From assembly GCA_049890195.1 (NCBI GenBank), contig JBMHBY010000004.1, positions 58,137 through 122,136 on the forward strand: a stretch of 64,000 nt of DNA, given 5' to 3'. Of this stretch, positions 17,681 through 24,898 are shown piece by piece. The translations under genes were made by a program, and so were the position numbers. The first letter of the stretch is position 1. The number at the start of each line of letters is the position of its first letter. The notes beneath the pieces are model-generated. The model had not been told where the DNA came from and made no database searches. It saw only the letters and a list, made by a program, of their open reading frames with translations. The stretch comes from JAYQKL01 sp049890195 (GTDB lineage Bacteria; Pseudomonadota; Alphaproteobacteria; RS24).

Positions 17681-18886
17681 CTATGATTTCATCAGCTGCT
17701 TGGCGATGATGTTGCGCTGAACCTGGGCGGAGCCGCCATAAATGGTTGAGGCGCGGTTATTGAGATAGGCGTTGGTCAAGGCGGCCCCGTCGGCGTCGCC
17801 AATCACCTCACCTTCATAATCTGGGGACAGGACGTGGTTTTGCAACGGGGCTGTGTAGCCGTTGCGCAGCTCAAGTCCCAACAAATCCAGTTTCTGTCCC
17901 AACTCGGTGCCTACGAGTTTGGGGACAGAACTGATCGCCGGGTTTTCGCGGTAAATGTTCTCGTCCAGCCTCATCCGGTGCTCGGTGAACTCGAGCGCCA
18001 GCTTTTCCATCTCCAGTTTGGCCAGCTTGTCGGCGAAAACCGGGTCGTCAATCATGGCTGTGCCGTCTTCACAGGATTGTTTTTCCGCGATTTGGCGCAA
18101 TTTGAGAATGCTCTTGTTGAGGGCGTTGAAATAACTGTAGCCGCCCCGTTCGAGTTGAAGAAGGTATTTGGATATTTCCCAGCCCTGGTTCTCCTCGCCG
18201 ATCAAATTGGCGGCCGGCACCCGCACATCGTCAAAAAAGACCTGGCATTGTTCAACTTCACCGTCAATCGAAACGATCTCATCCACCTGAACGCCAGGAG
18301 TATCCATGTCAATCAGCAAAAAACTGATGCCGGCCTGTTTCGGCCCGTCCTTGGACGTCCGCACGAGGCAGAAAATCATGTTGGAGCGGTGCGCATAGCT
18401 TGTCCAGATTTTACTGCCATTGACAATATACTCGTCCCCATCACGCTTTGCTGAGGTCTTCAGGGCAGCCAAATCTGAGCCGGCATTCGGCTCTGAATAA
18501 CCCTGGCACCAGATGTCTTCGGTGCTGGCAATGCGGTCTAAAAAACGCTCTTTTTGGTCGTCTGTACCGTATTTGATGATGATCGGCCCCAGCATTTGAA
18601 TGCCAAGCGAGAACAAGGCCGGAGCGTTGTGTTTTTTGCACTCGGTTTCAAAAATCGTTTTTTGGGACAGGGACCAGCCATTGCCGCCATGCTCAACCGG
18701 CCAACCGGACAGCAACCATCCTTTTTCATGCAGGATTTTTTGCCAGGCTATGGCGGCATCAAAGTCAGAAAAAATCGAGGTTGTGTTTTCGCCTGCACGC
18801 ATCAGCTCAGGCGTCAAAGCGTCCTCAAGGAACGCAATCACCTCTTCCCGAAATTTTTTATCTGCTTCGGTCTCTGTTAAGTTCAT
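17681..18886 (-). CDS. Acyl-CoA dehydrogenase, first of a pair
   Basis: A 401-residue acyl-CoA dehydrogenase. Visible signatures are WCQGYSEPNAGSDLAALKT (substrate and FAD contact), the YIVNGSKIWTSYA strand, and the C-terminal STIYGGSAQVQRNIIAKQLM, matching the FadE26-like alpha type with a canonical FAD site. The ATG at 18886 is taken as start; a TTG at 18907 would add seven residues, and neither has a clear ribosome site. A perfect 10-bp inverted repeat lies 33 bases upstream. With the next gene it likely forms a heteromeric dehydrogenase acting on bulky acyl-CoAs. Confidence 0.92.
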   Translation of the reverse strand: MNLTETEADKKFREEVIAFLEDALTPELMRAGENTTSIFSDFDAAIAWQKILHEKGWLLSGWPVEHGGNGWSLSQKTIFETECKKHNAPALFSLGIQMLGPIIIKYGTDDQKERFLDRIASTEDIWCQGYSEPNAGSDLAALKTSAKRDGDEYIVNGSKIWTSYAHRSNMIFCLVRTSKDGPKQAGISFLLIDMDTPGVQVDEIVSIDGEVEQCQVFFDDVRVPAANLIGEENQGWEISKYLLQLERGGYSYFNALNKSILKLRQIAEKQSCEDGTAMIDDPVFADKLAKLEMEKLALEFTEHRMRLDENIYRENPAISSVPKLVGTELGQKLDLLGLELRNGYTAPLQNHVLSPDYEGEVIGDADGAALTNAYLNNRASTIYGGSAQVQRNIIAKQLMKS

Positions 18887-18918
18887 GATTTTAATAAAAC
18901 CACACAATCTTTAAAGGA

Positions 18919-18942
18919 GATTAAAAATTATCATTTTTAATC
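18919..18942. promoter_or_regulatory. Perfect 10-bp palindromic operator candidate
   Basis: GATTAAAAAT and ATTTTTAATC form a perfect inverted repeat with a 4-base TATC centre in the divergent gap between the ACAD pair and the methyltransferase gene. The symmetry and position favour a repressor operator (for example TetR/FadR-like) over a terminator because both flanking genes point away from it. The A/T content makes some symmetry by chance more likely. Confidence 0.5.
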
Positions 18943-19080
18943 CGGCAAAAACCTAGCAAAGTGTCTAGAAACCCTTTCAAAAAACGCCGACTAGCACAAG
19001 GGATAGTTTTGTCTCAATATCGCTAAATTTGTTAGTGTGGAGGCTTGAAGGAACAGAAACAACGCAGGGGGAGACTGCCA

Positions 19081-19695
19081 ATGACCTTTTATGAAAACCA
19101 TATTCTGCCACGGTTGATCGGGTGCGGCTGCGGGACAAAACCGATTTCCAAACAGCGTGAAAAAGTTGTCCCCCAGTGCAAAGGCCGGGTTTTGGAGATT
19201 GGCATCGGGACCGGCCACAATCTCGCCTTTTATGACCCGGACAAGGTTGATTTTGTGTATGGGCTTGAGCCGTCATCAGCCATGGTTGATCGGGCCAGGC
19301 CATTGGCGGGAAAAATGCCTTTTCCGGTGGAGTTTCTTGGCTTGCCGGGGGAGGAGATACCGCTTGAAGACAACAGCGTGGATACGGTTTTGTTGACCTA
19401 CACGCTTTGCACGATACCGGACCCGCTGAAGGCGTTGGTGCAGATGCGTCGTGTGCTCAAGCCTGACGGCAGGCTTTTGTTTTCCGAACATGGCCGTGCA
19501 CCTGATAGGTCCGTCAGGAAATGGCAGGACCGCCTCAACGGGACCTGGGGAAAAATTGCCGGCGGGTGCAACATCAACCGCGATATTCCGGCCCTGATCG
19601 CCTCCGGCGGGTTCACCATTACGGACCACAACAGCATGTATGTCCCCTCAACGCCCCGAATCTTCGGCTTTACATATTGGGGGGTGGCTGAATAA
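19081..19695 (+). CDS. Class I SAM-dependent methyltransferase
   Basis: A 204-residue methyltransferase with motif I VLEIGIGTGHNLAFY around residues 38-52, an acidic residue closing strand 2 (YGLEPS), and the strand-4 region VDTVLLTYTLCTIPD. It resembles METTL7/UbiE-like enzymes that methylate small molecules or phospholipids; the acceptor is unknown. The ATG at 19081 follows GGGGGAG by 7 bases and is preferred over an upstream in-frame start at 19045. A Cys-rich GCGCGTK near residue 15 is notable. It is followed by a KstD-like flavoprotein after 50 bases. Confidence 0.88.
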   Translation: MTFYENHILPRLIGCGCGTKPISKQREKVVPQCKGRVLEIGIGTGHNLAFYDPDKVDFVYGLEPSSAMVDRARPLAGKMPFPVEFLGLPGEEIPLEDNSVDTVLLTYTLCTIPDPLKALVQMRRVLKPDGRLLFSEHGRAPDRSVRKWQDRLNGTWGKIAGGCNINRDIPALIASGGFTITDHNSMYVPSTPRIFGFTYWGVAE

Positions 19696-19745
19696 GCTTA
19701 TGTCAGATGCCGTGGCAAAGCATTCCGGTCATCAGGGAGAGGGTT

Positions 19746-21239
19746 ATGAAAGAATTTTCGGTATTGCCGTTTGACAGCGTTGATGCGTTCCATCAGACCA
19801 GCGATGTCATTGTCTGCGGTTTCGGCGGGGCCGGGGGAAGCGCGGCGCTGGAGGCAGCCAAAGCCGGCGCCGAGGTTGTTTTGTTCGAACGTGCCAGCGG
19901 ATCGGGCGGATCGACCGGCTTGTCGAGCTGTGAAATGTATCTCGGTGGTTCCGGCGGCACCCGGCTGCAAAAAGAGCTGGGATACGCCGACACGACGGAA
20001 AACATGATCGCCTATTTCGAAAAGGCGCTGGGTGAACGCGGGGACCCGGAGAAAATTCGGCTTTACGCTGAAGGTGCGGCCGACCATTTTGACTGGGTGG
20101 AAAGCCTAGGTGTGACCTACAAACAGGCTGTCATGACGGCTCGCGATGTTGTGCCCTTGTCGGACGAGTCGCTGCTGTTCACCGGCAATGAGCGCACCAA
20201 TGAATTTATGGCTGTCTCAGACCCGGTGCCGCGCGGGCATGTGCCGTCGCATGAGGGGGATTTCGGGGGGCGTATTTTCATGGATGCGTTGACCGGCGCA
20301 GTTGAGCAGGCGGGCGTGGACATCCAGTATGACAGTCGGGTCATGAACCTTCTGGTCAAACCGGACGGGCGTGTGGCCGGTGTTGCGGTGCGTCAGGACA
20401 ATGACCTGCGTTATGTCGAGGCGAGACGCGGTGTGGTGCTGGCGTCGGGCGGCTTCATCATGAATGCTGAAATGACGGCGCGCTACATCCCGGAAGTCCA
20501 TCGATGGGCGACGCCCTATGGCAACCCTTACGATATGGGGGACGGCATCCGTCTTGGTATGGCCGCAGGCGGCAGCATCATCAACATGGATGAGGCGTTT
20601 TTGTCCTTCCCGCTCTATCCGCCGGCGCAGCTGACGAACGGGATTTTGGTCAATGCCCGCGGGGAACGCTATGTGAACGAGGATGCCTATCTGGCCCGGC
20701 TTGGTCATTATTCCAGCCTGCAGCAGGACCAGAAGGTTTATCTGCTGGTTGACAATGATGACTATGATCATCCCATGTATATTGAACGCTTGGATCTCAT
20801 TGCCGTCGGAGAGACCATTGAGGAGGTTGAGCGTGAGGCCGGTATCTTCCCGGACGGTGCGCTGCAGGAGACAGTGGCCTATTTCAACCGTCATGCTGAA
20901 AAGGGCGAGGATCCGAAATTCAACAAGGCTGAGGAATGGCTCAAGCCGCTGACAGCCAAGCCGTTTGCCCTGCTGGATTTGTCCTTTGACAGCCAGACAG
21001 CTGTGATTATGCCGGGCACAAAAGGCCCGTTGACCTTCTCTTTGGGGGGCTTGGATACATTGCCCACCGGCGAGGTCAAGCATGTCAGCGGCGGGGTGAT
21101 AAAGGGCCTCTATGCCGCTGGGCGCGCAACCGCTGGCCTGCCGCGCACCGGCAAAGGTTATTCCAGCGGCATGTCTGTCGGGGATGCCACTTTCTTCGGA
21201 CGGCGGGCCGGCATGAGTGCCGCTGCGTCAAAAGACTGA
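19746..21239 (+). CDS. FAD-dependent oxidoreductase, KstD/fumarate-reductase-like
   Basis: A 497-residue flavoprotein of the FAD-binding-2 family, which includes 3-ketosteroid delta-1-dehydrogenases, fumarate reductase-like and urocanate reductase enzymes. The dinucleotide motif GFGGAGGSAALEAA is near residue 20, a GVVLASGGF strand in the middle, and a C-terminal GGVIKGLYAAGRATAGL FAD-closing segment. The final GYSSGMSVGDATFFGRRAG resembles KstD-like members more than fumarate reductases, and no heme or secretion signal is present. The ATG at 19746 has GAGAGGG upstream. Given the thiolase/DUF35, Rieske and ACAD pair, ring dehydrogenation of a cyclic ketone is an attractive but unproven role. 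Confidence 0.85.
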   Translation: MKEFSVLPFDSVDAFHQTSDVIVCGFGGAGGSAALEAAKAGAEVVLFERASGSGGSTGLSSCEMYLGGSGGTRLQKELGYADTTENMIAYFEKALGERGDPEKIRLYAEGAADHFDWVESLGVTYKQAVMTARDVVPLSDESLLFTGNERTNEFMAVSDPVPRGHVPSHEGDFGGRIFMDALTGAVEQAGVDIQYDSRVMNLLVKPDGRVAGVAVRQDNDLRYVEARRGVVLASGGFIMNAEMTARYIPEVHRWATPYGNPYDMGDGIRLGMAAGGSIINMDEAFLSFPLYPPAQLTNGILVNARGERYVNEDAYLARLGHYSSLQQDQKVYLLVDNDDYDHPMYIERLDLIAVGETIEEVEREAGIFPDGALQETVAYFNRHAEKGEDPKFNKAEEWLKPLTAKPFALLDLSFDSQTAVIMPGTKGPLTFSLGGLDTLPTGEVKHVSGGVIKGLYAAGRATAGLPRTGKGYSSGMSVGDATFFGRRAGMSAAASKD

Positions 21240-21271
21240 GTGTTTACTTAAATAACAGGATGCGGGGAGTC

Positions 21272-22159
21272 ATGTCGGAGAATTTAAAGGGGGCGTTTGT
21301 CACAAGCCTCACCGTCTTCACTTTTGCCCTGAATGATGCGTTGATGAAATTCATCCTCCTCAGTGTGCCGCTTTATCAGGCGGTTTTCCTGCGCGGCTTG
21401 CTGGTGATGCCGGTCCTTGTTGTGCTGGCCCGGCACATGGGGCAGCTCACAGTCAAGCTCGCACCATCCGACAAAACCATCATTGCCCAGCGGTCCCTAC
21501 TGGAGGCCTTGCTGACCTTTTTGTTTGTAACAGCGTTAACCAAACTGCCGCTGGCGGTTGTGGTGGTGATTATGCAATCCGCGCCACTTGCCTTGACCGC
21601 ATGCGCCGCGGTTTTTCTCAAAGAGCATGTCGGCTGGCGACGCTGGCTGGCGACCATCATAGGGTTTGTCGGCATTTTGGTGATTGTCCAGCCCGGCATG
21701 GATGGGTTTGACGCGAATATCCTACTTGTCATCGCTGCCGTCGTCTGTTTGGTCATCCGCGACATGCTGACCCGCAAAATGTCGCCTGATGTGCCGCCAT
21801 TGTTCGCCGTGATGTGGACGGCCATTGCAACGGTGGTCATGGCGGCTCTGGTTGTTCCCTTCACCCCTTGGGTGGCTTTGGAGGCCTCCACCTATGGGCT
21901 ATTGTCCATGGCCTGCCTCACCATCATCTCAGCCTATCTGCTCAGTATTTTCATGATGCGGATCGGGGAAGTCGGTTTTGTGTCACAGTTCCGCTACACC
22001 GGCATTTTGTGGGCTGCTCTGCTGGGTATTGTTTTGTTTGAGGAATACCCCAGCCCCTCCACTTTGCTTGGTGCCGCCCTGATTGTGGCGGCCGGCATTT
22101 ATTCAATTTCCCGCGAGCGTCAGAAAAACCGGGTGAATGACCAGCTTTCCCGCGGATGA
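21272..22159 (+). CDS. EamA/DMT-family transporter
   Basis: A 295-residue inner-membrane protein with ten predicted helices in two EamA repeats; the first begins ALNDALMKFILL and the repeat boundary lies near the ITARVLV-like stretch after residue 140. The family exports or imports metabolites such as amino acids, nucleotide sugars and drugs, and substrate cannot be read from sequence. The ATG at 21272 follows GGGGAG closely; the in-frame ATG at 21260 is the alternative. It starts 32 bases after the flavoprotein gene and could carry substrate or intermediates of the same pathway. Confidence 0.88.
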   Translation: MSENLKGAFVTSLTVFTFALNDALMKFILLSVPLYQAVFLRGLLVMPVLVVLARHMGQLTVKLAPSDKTIIAQRSLLEALLTFLFVTALTKLPLAVVVVIMQSAPLALTACAAVFLKEHVGWRRWLATIIGFVGILVIVQPGMDGFDANILLVIAAVVCLVIRDMLTRKMSPDVPPLFAVMWTAIATVVMAALVVPFTPWVALEASTYGLLSMACLTIISAYLLSIFMMRIGEVGFVSQFRYTGILWAALLGIVLFEEYPSPSTLLGAALIVAAGIYSISRERQKNRVNDQLSRG

Positions 22160-22174
22160 GGAAAAGGGCGCTGC

Positions 22175-22861
22175 ATGATGATTGATGTTGCTGTATTTGG
22201 CTACCTTGCCCTTGGTGCCTTGCTTGGCTATGTCAATGCCGCCTTGAAAGCCTTGATCAAGTCGGCTTCCCTGCTTCTGCCATTGTTTGTGATGACCTAT
22301 TTTCTGGGTGAGACGGTGCTGCTTGGTCGTGAGGTGTTGGCTTTGGCCCTGTCCAGAAGGGCTGAGGATTTGGGTATATGGGGCGTTTTTGCGGCCTTTG
22401 TCGGGGCCGGCGGCACAGTTCTGCTGCTGCGTCTGATGCTGGGTCTGTTCACCTTGGGTTTGAAGCCTGATAAACCGAAAATGCCGGCCCGTTTGGGTGG
22501 TGCCGCCATCGGGTTGATCACCAACCTCCTGCTGGTGCTGATTGCGGTTCAATTTTGCCTGTTTTTCCTACCGTCCACATCGCGGGGCCTTGTTGAGCCG
22601 AGCCTCAGCGGGAAAATCATCCTGCCGGTCTCTGAAAGCCTGCAACCTGTTTTCGCTGATTTCATGGCCGAACGCACACAAAGAATTCTTGAGCCCATCG
22701 GCAGGTCGTCCGATGATGTACCTGATTTGGAACGGGCCCTTCAACAGTTTCACAACCTACCCGAGGAAGACCGCAAAGCCGTGTTTGAGCGGCTGCAAGA
22801 CATTGATTTTGATCAGCTTAAGCTGCTGCTGGAAAGCCAGCTCCCCCGGTCAGCGGACTGA
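22175..22861 (+). CDS. CvpA-like membrane protein
   Basis: A 228-residue protein with four predicted membrane helices in the first 140 residues and a soluble acidic C-terminal tail of about 80 residues. The layout (a first helix with small-residue spacing GALLGYVNAALK, followed by helices separated by short loops and a PARLGGAAIGL segment) resembles the colicin V production family, known for a role in membrane homeostasis. Similarity is by pattern only. It starts 15 bases after the transporter stop with GAGGAAAAGGG upstream, so it is probably co-transcribed, and it ends 2 bases from the convergent envelope gene. Confidence 0.65.
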   Translation: MMIDVAVFGYLALGALLGYVNAALKALIKSASLLLPLFVMTYFLGETVLLGREVLALALSRRAEDLGIWGVFAAFVGAGGTVLLLRLMLGLFTLGLKPDKPKMPARLGGAAIGLITNLLLVLIAVQFCLFFLPSTSRGLVEPSLSGKIILPVSESLQPVFADFMAERTQRILEPIGRSSDDVPDLERALQQFHNLPEEDRKAVFERLQDIDFDQLKLLLESQLPRSAD

Positions 22862-22863
22862 TG

Positions 22864-24612
22864 TTATTGCGGGTCCAGCACCAACAGCTCATCCGTTTTG
22901 GCCACCGCTGAAGTGTCGGAATTGGCGTCAGATACATCTATGCCGCCCAACGCGCCATATTTGCTGTCGCCGTCGGTCAGGATGGCAAAGGTTCCCTCGG
23001 CTGTGGCTTCAACATCACCATGATTGTCTTCCGCACAAGTGCCGCTGTCGCCGGTGCAGGTGCGGTTGACCGTAAAACCGGAGTCAATGGTGCAAACTCC
23101 CGGTGAGGAGCAGTGAGCGCTGCCGGCCGAAAAGTCAGTATTGCCCTCGGTCAGGAAGGAGCCGGACAGGTCTGTCCCTTTTTGGTTGTTGTGTTTGGCA
23201 AACGTCCCCCAAACACTCGACTCCAGTGTCCGTGCGCCATAGTCAACATTGATCCGCAGGTTACCGGTCCAGTCGCCGCCGCCGGAGACGGTGCTGAGTT
23301 GAACGTTTTGCCGCTCATAAGTGGCTGTGCCGGACTCAAATTGGCTGTGTATATCGCCCCAGCTTTGGAACTCATTGTAGGCCACGCCATCAATCCTGTG
23401 AACGCCATTGTCATTTTGATACACACTGCGGTTCTCGGTATCCGGCGAACTGGCGAATTGCTGACAGTAGGCGCCCGTGCAGCTGTCCTCCACGCCCAGC
23501 TTGTAATAGGCGGTGGTCGTTTTGCCGTCTTTGGTGCTTGTGACAGAGAAGGAGACCTCGCCAGACTCCGGGGCGGTGCCGGACAGCACGACTTTGCCGT
23601 TGGCCAGATCCTGCAGTGTCAGCCAGCTCGGCAGGCTGGCGGCATTGACGGTCTGCTCCGCACCAAAATCAGCTTCAAAGGAAAAGCTGTCATCCTCAAG
23701 GGCGTCAAGGTTTTGAACGATCTGGGTTTCGACATTATTTGCGTCACTGACCGAAATGCTCAGGGGCAGGGAGGCGGACAGGGTTTGCGGGGTCTGGGTC
23801 TCCAGTGCCCGGGTGAGTTGAGAGATGATCACAAGATCCCGGAAACTTTCACTTCCGGCCGAGGTTGTGTTCTCCACCGGCAGGTCAATGAACAAAATAT
23901 TTTCCCCGCGGGCTGCGCCCCTGGCATTGTCGGCCACGCCGTAGGAGATTGCAGCGGACAGGGAAAAATCGAACAGGGTTTCATTTTCCTCAATCCGTTG
24001 AATGATGAACGCCGCTTTGCGCTTCATGTCATCTGGTGTGTCGGTTTCGGAGATAAGCTGGCGCAGCACAAGTTTTGCTGTCTTGAAGTTGCCCATTGAA
24101 AACTGCACCTCTGCGAACAGAATGCGGGCCAGTTTGCTGTCCGGGTCGATCAGCAGGACGCGTTCCAAAGTCGCAGATGCGCCCTCCATGTCGCCGATTT
24201 TTGTTTGAGCCTCAACCAGCAGGAAGTTGGTCTGAAGATTGGTGGGGTTTTCAAAAAGCAGGTTGAACAGATGGTCAATTTCATCTTCAGGGGAGGTTTT
24301 TTGCATGCGCAGGGATGTCTGTTGACCATGATGACCGGTTTCGGGTGCAGCGGCAGTCTCGGGGTTCAACCGGGCCAAATGAACAACTGGTCTGGAGCCG
24401 TGTTCACTGAGCGGTTTCTTCTGGCCTGATAAATATTCAGCTTTTGGGATGCTCTCAAGGACATGTTGCACACGCATCACCCCTTGCAGGGGATACCAGG
24501 GGCTGGTTTCGTTTTCCGCCAATGCATTGGTGGCCGTCAGATTGACCAAAACCACAATGAAGACAAAGCAAAAGATTATCCGACAACTAATTATGTTACA
24601 GCCCCACCACAT
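22864..24612 (-). CDS. Exported TPR / Ig-like / TbpB-barrel-like chimeric protein
   Basis: A 582-residue exported protein I do not recognise as a known family. Residues 1-32 form a hydrophobic signal segment ending NALA. Residues 95-190 show two to three TPR-like helical repeats (LLVEAQTKIGDMEGASATL; ARILFAEVQFSMGNFKTA), like the N-terminus of Slam proteins. Residues 320-370 look like a putative Ig (He_PIG) domain, with SLPSWLTLQDL and VVLSGTAPESGEVSFSV. The last 150 residues are Gly/Ser/Thr/Asp-rich antiparallel strands with paired cysteines (AHCSSPGVC, RTCTGDSGTC), resembling the C-terminal barrel of transferrin-binding-protein-B-like surface proteins. It may be a substrate or partner of the Slam-like protein at 28444-29808. 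Confidence 0.6.
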   Translation of the reverse strand: MWWGCNIISCRIIFCFVFIVVLVNLTATNALAENETSPWYPLQGVMRVQHVLESIPKAEYLSGQKKPLSEHGSRPVVHLARLNPETAAAPETGHHGQQTSLRMQKTSPEDEIDHLFNLLFENPTNLQTNFLLVEAQTKIGDMEGASATLERVLLIDPDSKLARILFAEVQFSMGNFKTAKLVLRQLISETDTPDDMKRKAAFIIQRIEENETLFDFSLSAAISYGVADNARGAARGENILFIDLPVENTTSAGSESFRDLVIISQLTRALETQTPQTLSASLPLSISVSDANNVETQIVQNLDALEDDSFSFEADFGAEQTVNAASLPSWLTLQDLANGKVVLSGTAPESGEVSFSVTSTKDGKTTTAYYKLGVEDSCTGAYCQQFASSPDTENRSVYQNDNGVHRIDGVAYNEFQSWGDIHSQFESGTATYERQNVQLSTVSGGGDWTGNLRINVDYGARTLESSVWGTFAKHNNQKGTDLSGSFLTEGNTDFSAGSAHCSSPGVCTIDSGFTVNRTCTGDSGTCAEDNHGDVEATAEGTFAILTDGDSKYGALGGIDVSDANSDTSAVAKTDELLVLDPQ

Positions 24613-24739
24613 AACCCTATGTTAAGTCTATTGTATTTTTATAAATACCAAAATCCTAATTATCAGTTAATCATGTGCCCCACGAGCTGCAGGCTGACGC
24701 CTTCAAGCCCCTGCTGAGTGATAAAATGTTTCTGGAAAA

Positions 24740-24814
24740 TGGTGCTGCCGGAGAGAATTGAACTCTCGGCCTCTCCCTTACCAAGGGAGTGCTCTACCCC
24801 TGAGCTACGGCAGC
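24740..24814 (-). tRNA. tRNA-Thr(GGT)
   Basis: Read on the minus strand: a 7-bp acceptor stem GCTGCCG/CGGCAGC, D-arm AGCTCAGGGGTAGAGC, a 5-bp anticodon stem around the loop TTGGTAA (anticodon GGT), a T-arm GAGAGTTCAATTCTCTC and an encoded CCA end. It lies between the chimeric TPR protein gene and the FecR giant, which run in the same direction. Confidence 0.96.
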
Positions 24815-24898
24815 ATTCATCAGGTCTGGGCTGTTCTGCCACACTCCGTTGAAGCTGGCAAGCAGGAATCGACCTTGGCCCGACCCTTTGCGGTCGGC

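Noticed and set aside
24880..24897. Hairpin CCGACC/GGTCGG just after the FecR gene stop
   Set aside because: It has no T-run on the minus strand, so a terminator call is not supported.
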